From: Anderseniella sp963759095
GTDB lineage: Bacteria > Pseudomonadota > Alphaproteobacteria > Rhizobiales > Aestuariivirgaceae
Direction of reading: 5' to 3'
DNA: 64,000 nt
Assembly (NCBI GenBank): GCA_963759095.1
Contig: CAVWYF010000050.1
Location: 12,452 to 76,451 of the forward strand
Shown: in pieces, positions 8,200-17,700 of the stretch
Layout of the letters: each line of letters opens with the position of its first letter
Numbering within the stretch: the stretch's first letter is position 1
Position numbers and translations under genes: made by a program
Notes under the pieces: model-generated
Seen by the model: the letters and a program-made list of their open reading frames with translations, nothing else
Databases searched by the model: none
Told to the model about the DNA's origin: nothing

Positions 8200-8430
8200 A
8201 TGAATAGGGAGCCCGAAATTGAGGCGCTTATCGAATGTCAGCATGAGAATGGCGGGTCTTTCTGGTCGCGATCAGACGGCAATACCTTCCTTCGTTCAAC
8301 GGCAGGAAAGTTCGCACTGCCGACATTCCCAAGAAGAAAAAAGCTGACGGCCAAGGCCCGGAAACGGACGTTTCTGACAGTCCAAGCGATCTCGGCTTCT
8401 TACCAAAAGCGACACTCGGCAGGCCTGTAG
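8200..8430 (+). CDS. Hypothetical protein, possibly a degraded gene
   Basis: A 76-residue frame from an ATG preceded by AAGGGGG. The first ~28 residues (EIEALIECQHENGGSFWSRS) look like a genuine protein start, but the rest is basic and low in complexity and suggests a frame loss. It may be the 5' relic of a longer gene. Its end lies 7 bases from the convergent DUF6434 gene. Low certainty. Confidence 0.3.
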   Translation: MNREPEIEALIECQHENGGSFWSRSDGNTFLRSTAGKFALPTFPRRKKLTAKARKRTFLTVQAISASYQKRHSAGL

Positions 8431-8436
8431 AATTTC

Positions 8437-8646
8437 TCAAGTGTGCCGCTTGACCCACTCGTCAGCCACGTCGCCCATTGTCTTGTCTGTCCCGTCCTTG
8501 ATCCACTGCATGAAAGGCCGGTCAAACCTGAAGCCCGCACCGCATTGAGATTTCAGGAACCGGCGAACGTTCTGCGTATTTCTGTAGTTCACCGTGACCG
8601 GTGTGGGCCGGGTGATGGTGTCAGTGTGCCAGTTGAAGTCGCTCAT
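8437..8646 (-). CDS. DUF6434-like small protein
   Basis: A 69-residue protein of the form DFNWHTDTIT, VTVNYRNTQNVRRFL, FRFDRPFMQWIKD and GDVADEW, which matches my recollection of the DUF6434 domain, often found alone or fused to SAP-type domains. The function of the family is unknown. No neighbour explains it; it lies between the hypothetical gene at 8200 and the histidine kinase gene. Confidence 0.6.
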   Translation of the reverse strand: MSDFNWHTDTITRPTPVTVNYRNTQNVRRFLKSQCGAGFRFDRPFMQWIKDGTDKTMGDVADEWVKRHT

Positions 8647-8700
8647 GCCATACGTCCTTTGCCCACAGCTTGCTTCTCTCCGGAGACAGCCTGTACCAGA

Positions 8701-10098
8701 TTACGCTGAACCGGCTTCGGCAGCCAGGCTGTCTGCATGACCTGATGCAGGCAGAATGATCTTTATTTTCAGTCCATGCGGCGCAAGGTTCTCGATTGCC
8801 ATGCGACCGTTGTAAATCTCCAGAATATCCTGCGTGATCGCCAGGCCGAGACCTGATCCCGGCGCTTCTTCATCCATCCTGCTTCCGCGTTGTGATATGG
8901 CGAGCGTTTGCTGCTGCGGCACACCGGGCCCATTGTCTTCAACGACAATTGCCACTTCTTCGTTGCCGCTGGCGCGTGCACTGACAGTGACTTCGTCATC
9001 TGCCCATTTGCGGGCGTTGTCCAGAATATTGCCCACCACCTCTTCAAGGTCCATCAGGTCGATATCTGCGCACAAACCAGCTGCGATGTCTTCGTGCCAG
9101 GTTATCTCCTTACCGCGCGGCAGTTGGCGAAACGCCCGGATGAGCTTGCTGATTGCAGGCTTGAGTTCAGTTCCATGTCCCACAAGCCGCCGCTGTCCGC
9201 GCGCTCTGGCCCTGGCCAGTTGCCGTTCGATCTGCCGGTTCATCACGCCGATCTGCAGGTTGATCTCGCGGGCAATGTCATCATGCCCGGCTTCTCCAAC
9301 GGCGCGCCCCTCAGCGGACAGGATGGCAAGCGGCGTTTTAAGGCCATGAGCCATGTCCGAGGCACTGGCCCGCGCCCGATCGACCATTTGTGTTCTCTCG
9401 TTCAGCAAACCGTTCAGCTCTGCCACAAGGGGTTCCACCTCGCTGGGAAACTGCCCCTCAAGCACATCCTGCCGGTTGCTTGAAATGGCGTTGACGCGGT
9501 GCCTGAGAGTACTCAAAGGCCGCAGGCCTATCAGGGTCTGAACGGCCATCGCCGCAAACAGAAACAGCGCCAGAAGGGCAACCAGAACTGACACGTCAGA
9601 CGCAAACGATGCCCTTGCCGTTTTGAGTTCTTTCTGGTCCATGGCCACGATCAGGCGAACCTGCAGGTCCTTTTCGCCGGCCTTGATGACAACAGTTCGT
9701 CCCACCAGCAACAAGGTTCCGGTGTTGGATTTGACATCGCGGTGCCGGGAAATTTCACCGGTTCTGCTTTGAACTGCCGGCTCCGCTATTGTCTGATCCC
9801 ACAATGACCGCGATGAAAACACCACGCCGCTTGCGGTTGTCACTTGCCAGTACAGCCCGCCAAACGGACGTTCAAATCGTGGATTGTCCAGGGTGTCAGT
9901 AACCGCGATCTCGCCCTTGTCCGATGCTTCAACCCGCGTGGTCAACTGATTGAGATGGGCTTCCAGTTCCTTGTACAAACGCTCTGACACGTGTTGCTCG
10001 AAAATTTGTGTCAACACGCTCCAATACAAAACCAGGGCACCGACAATGCAGATTGCGGCTGCCGCAAACAGTCGAAATTTCAGTGACCGCCAGATCAT
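8701..10098 (-). CDS. Sensor histidine kinase, PhoQ-like
   Basis: A 465-residue inner-membrane kinase: first helix at residues 9-27, a periplasmic sensor to about 167 (GLYWQVTTASG, FSSRSLWD), a second helix 168-190, HAMP, then the H-box SASDMAHGLKTPL with phospho-accepting His251 and an ATPase domain (NILDNARKW, DNGPGVP, GSGLGLAI). The alkaline-looking H-box AHGLKTP is typical of PhoQ-type kinases. Its start overlaps the regulator stop (ATGA), so they form a pair. The signal is unknown; divalent cations or envelope stress would be usual for this type. Confidence 0.9.
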   Translation of the reverse strand: MIWRSLKFRLFAAAAICIVGALVLYWSVLTQIFEQHVSERLYKELEAHLNQLTTRVEASDKGEIAVTDTLDNPRFERPFGGLYWQVTTASGVVFSSRSLWDQTIAEPAVQSRTGEISRHRDVKSNTGTLLLVGRTVVIKAGEKDLQVRLIVAMDQKELKTARASFASDVSVLVALLALFLFAAMAVQTLIGLRPLSTLRHRVNAISSNRQDVLEGQFPSEVEPLVAELNGLLNERTQMVDRARASASDMAHGLKTPLAILSAEGRAVGEAGHDDIAREINLQIGVMNRQIERQLARARARGQRRLVGHGTELKPAISKLIRAFRQLPRGKEITWHEDIAAGLCADIDLMDLEEVVGNILDNARKWADDEVTVSARASGNEEVAIVVEDNGPGVPQQQTLAISQRGSRMDEEAPGSGLGLAITQDILEIYNGRMAIENLAPHGLKIKIILPASGHADSLAAEAGSA

Positions 10099-10760
10099 TC
10101 GACCTCATCGCCCATAATATAGCCGTACCCGCGGCGGTTTCCGATCACCGAGGCACCGATCTTGCGCCTCAGGCGGCCGATCAATACCTCGAGATTGTTG
10201 TTTCCCCGTTCCTGGCCAATGCCATAGACGTGCTCGGTGAGTTCGTGCGGGGCCACAACGCGCCCGGCATTGTAAATGAGAAAGGTCAGCGCCCGGTATT
10301 CCAGCGGTGTCAAACTCACCCGGGCGCCATCGACCGACACCCGCATCAACCGGGCATCAAGCGTCAGCGAGCCGATGCTGATGGATGACGTGGCCTTGCC
10401 CGCTGTCCGGCGTACAATCGCGTGCAGGCGGGCAATGAGCTCTTCCATCTGAAACGGTTTGGTGAGGTAATCATCGGCACCTGCATCTATACCGGTCACC
10501 CGTTCACGCCACCCCGACCGTGCCGTCAGGATGAGCACCGGGATGGTCACGTCTGCCTCGCGCCAGCGCTGCAGCACACTTATGCCGTCGATCTTGGGCA
10601 AACCAAGATCAAGCACAATTGCCGCATAGTCCTCGGTGCTGCCAAGAAACCAGGCGTCTTCGCCATCCTCGGCGACTTCCGGAACAAAGCCGGCGCCTGA
10701 CAGAACGCGGCACACATCGCGCGACAGTTTCGGCTCATCTTCAACAACCAGAATACGCAA
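10095..10760 (-). CDS. OmpR/PhoP-family response regulator
   Basis: A 221-residue regulator with a receiver domain (acidic pocket EDE at residues 7-9, phospho-acceptor Asp51 in IVLDLGLPKIDG, then LILTAR) and a C-terminal winged helix (LTPLEYRALTFLIYNAGRVV; RRKIGA). It is co-translated with the kinase downstream and follows the PepSY-like gene by 30 bases. Tandem 11-base repeats at 11261-11278 in the divergent promoter are a plausible target. Confidence 0.93.
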   Translation of the reverse strand: MRILVVEDEPKLSRDVCRVLSGAGFVPEVAEDGEDAWFLGSTEDYAAIVLDLGLPKIDGISVLQRWREADVTIPVLILTARSGWRERVTGIDAGADDYLTKPFQMEELIARLHAIVRRTAGKATSSISIGSLTLDARLMRVSVDGARVSLTPLEYRALTFLIYNAGRVVAPHELTEHVYGIGQERGNNNLEVLIGRLRRKIGASVIGNRRGYGYIMGDEVE

Positions 10761-10790
10761 AGCCTGAACTTCCCCTTGTTACATACCGCT

Positions 10791-11237
10791 CTAGTCCCGG
10801 TGCCTCAGACCATAGTGATCGAATGCCTCATCAAGTGTAAAAATCCTCTCGTTTCTGGCATCCATGACATATCGGGTGACACGTCCGTCCGGCAGCAGGA
10901 CTATGAATATATAGACCCGGTTTGGTCCACGCTCGCGATACCTGACATCGAGCACCTCACCCTTCACCTGTCTTTTGAATTTCCGCATCAGTTCGAACAG
11001 CGGCCTGACTTCGCCGCTTTCAATCGCATCACGCAATTGCCGGCGCTCACGCCTGTGCAATCTGCGGCGCCGCCGCTCACGGCGTCGTTCACGCCGGCGT
11101 CGTTGCCACGGCGGCAGTCTCTGCGCTGTGGCAGAACCCCCCGGCAAAACACAACATATCACCGCCGCGCAGGCCGTCAGGAAGGCCCGGCGCGACAATT
11201 CCCGTTGTTTATCCGGCACGTGCAGATAGTCATTCAT
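10791..11237 (-). CDS. Exported PepSY-like protein with arginine-rich linker
   Basis: A 148-residue protein with a Tat-like signal (RRAFLTACAAVICCVLPGG), an extreme Arg-rich stretch at about residues 45-68, and a C-terminal PepSY-like unit (GEVLDVRYRERG, IFIVLLPDGRVTRYVMDA). It is first in the leftward unit with the regulator and kinase. Similar small PepSY proteins are often encoded with PhoPQ-type systems and may modulate the sensor; that role is inference. Confidence 0.65.
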   Translation of the reverse strand: MNDYLHVPDKQRELSRRAFLTACAAVICCVLPGGSATAQRLPPWQRRRRERRRERRRRRLHRRERRQLRDAIESGEVRPLFELMRKFKRQVKGEVLDVRYRERGPNRVYIFIVLLPDGRVTRYVMDARNERIFTLDEAFDHYGLRHRD

Positions 11238-11260
11238 TTGACGTGGGGTACCATTTCAAA

Positions 11261-11289
11261 ACTGACAAAACACTGACATCTTCTGTCAG
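11261..11289. promoter_or_regulatory. Tandem 11-base repeats, candidate response-regulator box
   Basis: ACTGACA occurs at 11261 and again at 11272, exactly 11 bases apart, followed by an inverted copy (TGTCAG) ending at 11289. Direct repeats at helical spacing are the usual site of OmpR/PhoP-family regulators. The site lies in the divergent region between the two-component operon and the exported-protein gene. Confidence 0.5.
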
Positions 11290-11377
11290 CGGGCTCTCAG
11301 CGGGCCTTGGCTATGGTTTGGGCATTGGAGCAAAAAGTATCTGCTCTGCCGAAGAAAAAAGCCAGATGGAGACGAAA

Positions 11378-11689
11378 ATGTACAAGTCAATTCTGATCGT
11401 TGCTGCTGCAGCGCTGACCATTTCGTTCGGTGCCGCCACCGCTGCGGCCCAATCCACGCCCGGCGCCGGCTGGCGCCAGCACAATCAGTCGATGCGAATT
11501 TTCAATGGCGTGCACAACGGCTCGCTGACATTTCGCGAAACCGGACAACTGGTTCGCGGCCAGGCCCGCATCCGTAACCAGGAGCACCGCTTCAAGAGTG
11601 ACGGTGTCGTTACCCGCCGCGAACGTGTGCGCATGCATCGTACTTTGAACCGTCAAAGCCGCCGTATCTATCGCCGCAAACACAACTGA
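11378..11689 (+). CDS. Small exported basic protein
   Basis: A 103-residue protein: signal peptide MYKSILIVAAAALTISFGAA ending near AAAQ, then a repetitive basic domain (NGSLTFRETGQLVRGQ, DGVVTRRERVRMH, LNRQSRRIYRRKHN). The GGAGA 5 bases before the ATG at 11378 fixes the start. The DG-x-VT-x-x-E pattern recurs loosely, like degenerate EF-hand repeats. It is transcribed divergently from the two-component operon behind a candidate regulator box, so it may be a target of that system. Confidence 0.6.
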   Translation: MYKSILIVAAAALTISFGAATAAAQSTPGAGWRQHNQSMRIFNGVHNGSLTFRETGQLVRGQARIRNQEHRFKSDGVVTRRERVRMHRTLNRQSRRIYRRKHN

Positions 11690-11875
11690 GCGCCCAATTC
11701 CAGCCGGTTCACGGATGCCCGGATTGCCCGACTGGGCTGTCCAGACAGGGCTGTGATGCTGACCAACGCCCCTTCAGAGGTGTCACAGCCTGCATGCTGA
11801 TCGCTGGTCCAGTCTTTGACCTCCGCCAGGGCCCGCTTACCAGGCAGGTTCAAAGGCTGTCCAGCGTTCAGTATG

Positions 11876-11903
11876 AAAGCCCCGGAGAAATCCGGGGCTT
11901 TTT
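11876..11903 (+). terminator. Strong intrinsic terminator
   Basis: AAAGCCCCGGA and TCCGGGGCTTT form an 11-base perfect stem with a GAAA tetraloop and a T-run. It lies 187 bases after the exported-protein gene. The A-tract on the left side lets it work in both directions. Confidence 0.85.
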
Positions 11904-11938
11904 CCATTTTGCCGGTATGCAACACACACTGCAGCAAC

Positions 11939-11958
11939 ATGGGTTCAAGTGAACCCAT
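11939..11958. repeat. Perfect 20-base palindrome, repeat-family module
   Basis: ATGGGTTCA and TGAACCCAT flank AG. With the preceding GCAGCAAC it is the same module as at 7085-7116. The rest of the 11690-12049 gap holds only the terminator and no recognised gene. Confidence 0.65.
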
Positions 11959-12049
11959 AAACCTGATCTGGCCACGGCAAGCCCGGCCTCAACTTCGCCC
12001 TGTTGCAACGATACGCAAATTTCTCACAAACGCGGAGTACCACATCGAC

Positions 12050-12958
12050 ATGCTGCATCAGGTGGCTGAGTTCTTGGCAAGGCGCGTCTGGTACGCCTGG
12101 CTGCTGCGGGTTGCGATCTGCTCGGCCGGCACCATCCTGATTGGCCCGCTGTCGGCTGCAGCGTTGTTCTTGTTTTTCCCGACCGATGACCCGGATGCCT
12201 TCAGGCAAATGCGGGGCTGGTTCATGGTGGCCATCGTCGTCAGTTCCATCATCGCCATGGTGCTGACATACTACTTCGTGCGCCTGTGTTTTCGCTATCT
12301 GGACCGGCGCGATCCGAGCGAACTCCGCATGGATATCAATACGCGCATGCCGCTGATGCTGTTATCGGGATGTATCGTCTCGGCCAATATACTGGCGGTT
12401 ATATTCCTGTTTCAGTTGGCACTCGGCTGGATTGAAGTGAAATCAATTTCTAATCCCTTCAATCCGGTATTCTTATCATCCGCGTTTATCAGCCTTGTTC
12501 AGTTTGCCAGTATCGGCTTTGCCGAAGAAGTACGCTATCGCGCCTACGGATATGCGTCAGGAGAAGGATCGGTTCAATTGCCCGTTCTGATCATCGCAAA
12601 TGCCTTTATCTACGGGCTCCTGCATGCGCAATATGACCAGTTTGGCATCATCGCATTGTTCAATCTGATGGTGATTGCGGGCTTCTACATTGCCGCACTG
12701 CATTTTTTCAACTCTATCTGGTTTGGCGTAGGCTTTCATTTTGCCTGGGATTTCACGCAGGTCTCAATCTTTGGGTTGACTTTTTCCGGCACCGGCAACA
12801 CCAGCCTGATCATGATTGAACAATCCGGCCCGCCATTGTTGGTGGGTGGCACGACGCTTATTGAAGCCGGGCTGGTGTACTTCGTGGTGTTCGCCGCCGC
12901 CACTTCACTCATCGTATATCTGCTCAGGCAAAGGTCTGCTGGCTTAACCCCGATTTGA
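12050..12958 (+). CDS. CPBP-family intramembrane metalloprotease
   Basis: A 302-residue polytopic membrane protein with the three CPBP (Abi/CAAX protease) motifs: GFAEEVRYR (EExxxR), the histidine in GLLHAQ, and GFHFAWDF. These residues bind the metal and catalyse intramembrane proteolysis in characterised members; prokaryotic substrates are mostly unknown. The ATG at 12050 (MLHQVAEF) is chosen because upstream sequence contains the repeat module; GGAG lies 12-15 bases before it. It stands alone. Confidence 0.85.
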   Translation: MLHQVAEFLARRVWYAWLLRVAICSAGTILIGPLSAAALFLFFPTDDPDAFRQMRGWFMVAIVVSSIIAMVLTYYFVRLCFRYLDRRDPSELRMDINTRMPLMLLSGCIVSANILAVIFLFQLALGWIEVKSISNPFNPVFLSSAFISLVQFASIGFAEEVRYRAYGYASGEGSVQLPVLIIANAFIYGLLHAQYDQFGIIALFNLMVIAGFYIAALHFFNSIWFGVGFHFAWDFTQVSIFGLTFSGTGNTSLIMIEQSGPPLLVGGTTLIEAGLVYFVVFAAATSLIVYLLRQRSAGLTPI

Positions 12959-12969
12959 GCGGTCAAGCT

Positions 12970-12990
12970 CCGGGGGTTGAAAACCTCCGG
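12970..12990 (+). terminator. Hairpin after the CPBP gene
   Basis: CCGGGGGTT and AACCTCCGG pair with one G-T wobble around a GAA loop, just after the stop. No long T-run follows. Confidence 0.5.
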
Positions 12991-13035
12991 ACTTTGTTGC
13001 TTAGATTTCCAAGCCATTGATACAAGAGGATAACC

Positions 13036-13464
13036 ATGTCGGGTCAGATGATCTGGGGAACAGTGATGCTGGGCATCTGCCTGTTTTTGCATGTCGGTTT
13101 CCTGATAGTCGACATAAGGCTGTTGAAATGGCTGAACGGAAAACTGTGGGCGTCGGGACCTCTGCTCTCTACAGCGGTGCTGTTGAGTGCCGCGATCATC
13201 GTGATTATATTTTCCCATCCGGTTCAGGTGTGGCTGTGGGCAGTGTCGTTCATTGCATTCGGTGCCTTCAGTGATCCCGGTATAGCGGTGTACTTCGCGC
13301 TCGTCACCTACACGACGCTGGGTTACGGCGACATCGTTCTGGCTGAAAACATCCGCCTGTATGGCGCGTTTGCTTCAGTTACAGGTCTCCTCGGCTTCGG
13401 GCTTAGCACTGCCTTCCTGGTCGCAGTGTTCGGCAAATTGCTGCCAAACCATCTCGCCGATTAG
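13036..13464 (+). CDS. Potassium-channel-like protein, two-helix pore type
   Basis: A 142-residue membrane protein with helices near residues 6-28, 42-60 and 105-130 and a pore loop carrying the selectivity filter TTLGYGD at residues 93-99. The filter marks the ion-channel-2 superfamily. There is no RCK or cyclic-nucleotide domain, so gating is not apparent. No potassium-linked neighbour is present. Confidence 0.85.
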   Translation: MSGQMIWGTVMLGICLFLHVGFLIVDIRLLKWLNGKLWASGPLLSTAVLLSAAIIVIIFSHPVQVWLWAVSFIAFGAFSDPGIAVYFALVTYTTLGYGDIVLAENIRLYGAFASVTGLLGFGLSTAFLVAVFGKLLPNHLAD

Positions 13465-13623
13465 ATGCTCCTTGTACATATCTCGAAAACGTCATATTTC
13501 GGGTTCACAGCAGTTGGTACAGCAGTAAACTGCGACGGCGTTGTCTCCGTATCAAAAGCACGACTGCGCACCTGCACTATGTGCCTCCTGAGATCAGGTG
13601 TCTGACTTCGTAAGGATTGGAAT

Positions 13624-14781
13624 ATGCCAACAGGTAAATTATCGCTGCCTGCCGCTGTATTGTTTGCTGGCGCATTGCTTCTGACCGCTTGCGACGAAGC
13701 GCCTAAGTCCAAGAATTCACCGCCGCCTGCCCCAAAGATCAGTGTTGCCAAGCCGATCGTCAAAAAGATTATCGAGACCGATGTCTTCACCGGACGGTTT
13801 GCGGCGAAGGAAGATGTCGAGCTTCGCGCCCGTGTTGCAGGCTACCTTCAGGAGGTTCATTTCAAGGACGGCGCACTGGTTGAGGTCGGCGATTTGCTGT
13901 TCACCATCGACCGGAAGCAGTTCCAGGCAGAACTCGAAAATGCCCAGTCCAGTGTTGAAGTTGCACAGAGCCGCCTTGACCTGACCAAGGAAGAATTCGT
14001 GCGCGGACAAAAACTCCGCACCTCCGGCACGATTGCCGCCTCCACCCAGGACCAGCGCCGCCAGGAGTTCCTGGCTGCACAGGCGGAATTTGCCGGCGCC
14101 ACCGCCCGGCTTCGCACCGCCCAGTTGAACCTCGGGTACACAAAAATCTATTCGCCCGTGAAGGGCCGCATCGGCCGCAACCTGATATCTGTCGGCAACC
14201 TGGTTCAGGCCAACTCCACCGTGCTGGCCTCAATCGTGTCACTGGATCCGATCTATTTCTATTTCGATGTTGATGAGCGCTCCTACCTTGCCTATTCCAG
14301 GCTGGGTCACAACGGTACCCAGTCATCGGGCCGGTTGACGCCCTATGAAGTGAAGATACAGCTCACCGACGAGGACGAACCGAAACACACCGGCAATCTG
14401 GATTTTGTCAATAACCGCATCGATGACGCCACCGGTACCATGCGCGGACGGGCGATCGTTACCAATAGCGACCTGTTCCTGCAGCCCGGCCTGTTCGGGC
14501 GCATCTCGATCCCCGGCTCAAATGAATATGAAGGCGTGCTGATACCGGATCAGGCTGTAGGAACAGATCAGAACCGACGCATTGTATTTGTGGTTGGCGA
14601 AAACAATGTGCTCACTCCCACCGTCATCAGGCCCGGCCCGCGCATTGACGGATACCGTGTGGTTCGCACAGGTCTGAAAGGCGATGAAACTATCGTGGTC
14701 AATGGCCTTGCCAGGGTTCGCCCGGGCATGACCATAGATCCGCAACTGCAGGAAATTCCCCCTGTTGCAGCCAAGAACTAG
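13624..14781 (+). CDS. RND efflux periplasmic adaptor, lipoprotein
   Basis: A 385-residue membrane-fusion protein like MexE/AcrA: lipoprotein signal with lipobox LLTAC (Cys23), a Pro-rich linker, barrel-sandwich halves (RVAGYLQEVHFKDG; LGYTKIYSPVKGRIG), an alpha-hairpin in between and a C-terminal beta-barrel. It links an inner-membrane RND pump to an outer-membrane channel. The pump gene follows after 12 bases; no TolC-type gene or TetR/LysR regulator is adjacent, so an outer-membrane partner must be encoded elsewhere. Confidence 0.92.
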   Translation: MPTGKLSLPAAVLFAGALLLTACDEAPKSKNSPPPAPKISVAKPIVKKIIETDVFTGRFAAKEDVELRARVAGYLQEVHFKDGALVEVGDLLFTIDRKQFQAELENAQSSVEVAQSRLDLTKEEFVRGQKLRTSGTIAASTQDQRRQEFLAAQAEFAGATARLRTAQLNLGYTKIYSPVKGRIGRNLISVGNLVQANSTVLASIVSLDPIYFYFDVDERSYLAYSRLGHNGTQSSGRLTPYEVKIQLTDEDEPKHTGNLDFVNNRIDDATGTMRGRAIVTNSDLFLQPGLFGRISIPGSNEYEGVLIPDQAVGTDQNRRIVFVVGENNVLTPTVIRPGPRIDGYRVVRTGLKGDETIVVNGLARVRPGMTIDPQLQEIPPVAAKN

Positions 14782-14793
14782 GGGCAAATAGAA

Positions 14794-17700
14794 ATGCGCT
14801 TTGCCCACTTCTTCATCGACCGGCCGATATTCGCCAGCGTGATCTCGATTCTGATCGTGCTGATGGGCGCCATCTCCTACTTTCAGCTGCCTGTCGGGCA
14901 GTACCCCAATATTGCACCGCCCACCATTGTGGTGACGGCAAATTACTCTGGTGCGGATGCGGAAACGGTAGCCGAGACTGTTGCGGCACCGATCGAGGAA
15001 GAGATCAACGGCATTGAGAACATGCTGTACATGTCATCCAACTCGACCAGCGCCGGCACCATGGCGCTGACCATCACCTTCGAGAGCGGCACCGACCTGG
15101 ATGATGCCCAGGTTCTGGTGCAGAACCGGGTGGCGATTGCCGAACCCCGCCTGCCCGAGGAAGTCCGCCGCGTCGGCATTACCACCCGCAAAAGCTCGCC
15201 AAACCTGATGATGGTCGTTCACATGCTGTCGCCCGACGACAGCCTGGATCAGCTCTATGTATCCAACTATGCCCGCAATAACGTGCGTGACGTTCTGGTG
15301 CGGCTTGACGGTGTTGGTGACCTGACCATCTTCGGGGAACGGGAATACTCTTTACGTGTCTGGGTCGACCCTGAAAAACTGGCCTCTTACGGCATGACAT
15401 CTGCAGATCTGCAGGCGTCATTGAGAGAGCAGAATGTCCAGGTGTCCGGCGGCTCAATTGGTGCCGAACCTGCACCAGGCGACACGGATGTGACCTACAC
15501 GGTAACAACACAAGGACGGTTTTCCACCGTACGCCAATTCCGCAATGTGATCGTAAAGGCAGGCGATGACGGCCGCCTGATCCGGCTGCAGGACGTGGCA
15601 CGAGTGGAAATCGGCGCCAAGAGCTACACAACCAATTCATATCTCAACGGCAAGTCGGCCGTTGCCCTGGCGATCTTCCAGCGTCCCGGCACCAATGCCC
15701 TGCAAAGTGCTGATGAAATCATTGCAGCCATGGAGCAATTGAAGTCGTCGTTTCCGCCCGGCATTGAATACCAGATTGTCTACAATCCGACCGAGTTCAT
15801 CTCGGAATCCGTAAACGAGGTCTACAAGACACTGTTTGAGGCGATCCTGCTGGTTGTGCTGGTGGTCATCGTGTTCCTGCAATCCTGGCGCACGGCGATC
15901 ATCCCGATTGTGGCCATCCCGGTCTCCCTGATCGGCACGTTCATGGTAATGTCCCTGCTTGGATTTTCGCTCAACACACTGACGTTGTTCGGACTGGTTC
16001 TCGCCATCGGCATCGTGGTGGACGACGCCATTGTGGTTGTGGAAAACGTTGAACGCAATATCGCCAACGGGCTGTCGCCCAGGGAAGCATCGCACCGGAC
16101 AATGGACGAGGTTGGTTCAGCGGTCATCGCCATCTCGCTGGTTCTGGTTGCCGTGTTTATTCCGACTGCTTTCGTGCCGGGTATATCCGGGGCCTTCTAC
16201 AAGCAGTTCGCCATCACCATCGCCACGTCTACCGTCATTTCAGCGATCAACTCGCTGACCCTGTCGCCGGCGCTGGCAGCTTTGCTGTTGAAACCCCATG
16301 ATGCGCCCAAGTCCAGTTTCTTTCTGGCCAGGATGGGCAGCTGGGCGGCAGACAAGTTCAATTCCGGTTTCGACAGGACGAGTTCAGGTTACGCCCGCGT
16401 CGTTGGTTTCGTGTCACGGCGTACCGTCATGGGCATGGTTATTTATGCCGGCCTCATCGGCCTCACCGTCTGGACGTTTGGCAAAGTGCCCGGCGGGTTC
16501 ATCCCGCAAACCGATCAGGGCTACGGCATTGTCGCCATTCAGTTGCCCGAAGGCGCATCTCTTGATCGTACTGACAGGGTCGTCCAGCGCGCCACCCGGA
16601 TCATCAGGGACACACCCGGCGTCAAGGATGCCGTTGCCTTTGCCGGTTTTTCCGGCGCGACATTTACCTCAGCCACCAACGCTGCAGCCATATTCGCGAC
16701 TTTTGATGACTTTGCGGAACGTAATCAGAAGGGCCAGTCATCGCAGCAGATCATCGGGTCGCTGTTTGGACGTCTGCAACTGATTGAAGAAGCGTTCATC
16801 ATAGCCATTCAGCCGCCATCGGTGCGCGGCGTTGGCCAGGGCGGCGGATTCAAGATGCAGATCCAGGAACGCAGCGGCACCAAGATGGACCGTGCGCTGG
16901 GTGCTGCCTTTGCGATGATGGGACAGGCGCAACAGACACCCGGAGTATCCCGCGTCTTCACCACGTTTTCCAATTCCAGCCCGTCATACTATCTGGAGAT
17001 CGATCGCGTTAAGGCCCGGCAATTGCAGGTGTCCATCGGGGCGATCTTTGAGACACTGGAACTCAATCTCGGCTCATCCTTTGTGAACGACTTTACTGCT
17101 TTCGGCAGGCGCTATGACGTGCGCATGCAGGCAGACCAGTCTTTCAGGCTGGAGAAGGAAGATATCGCCCGGCTCAAGGTGCGCTCGACCACCGGCGCAC
17201 TGGTGCCATTGGGAACCCTGGTCGAAATCCGCGATACCAGCGGTCCCTACCTGGTACAGCGCTACAACCAGTTCGTGTCGGTGCCGCTGCAGGGCTCCAC
17301 CGCACCCGGTGTCTCAACCGGCGAAGCTTTGACGATCATGGAAAACCTGGCGGCGCAAAACCTGCCACAGGGCATGACATATGAATGGACCGAACTTGCG
17401 CTGCAGGAAAAGCAAACCGGCAATACCGCCTTGTTCCTGTTCGCGCTCGCCATCGCAGTTGTATTTCTGCTGCTGGCGGCCCAGTACGAAAGCTGGACCC
17501 TGCCCCTGGCGATCATGCTGATTGTACCGCTGTCCATGCTGGCCGCCCTGCTGGGGGTCATGCTGCGCGGCATGGACAACAATATCCTGACCCAGATCGG
17601 GCTGATCGTGCTGGTGGGCCTGGCGGCCAAGAACGCCATTTTGATCGTGGAGTTTGCCAGGCAGGAGGAAGACAACGGCAAGCCGCTTCTCGACGCCATT

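Noticed and set aside
11668..11958. 96-codon frame on the minus strand in the gap before the CPBP gene
   Set aside because: It runs through the intrinsic terminator and the repeat palindrome and starts inside the latter, so coding is unlikely.
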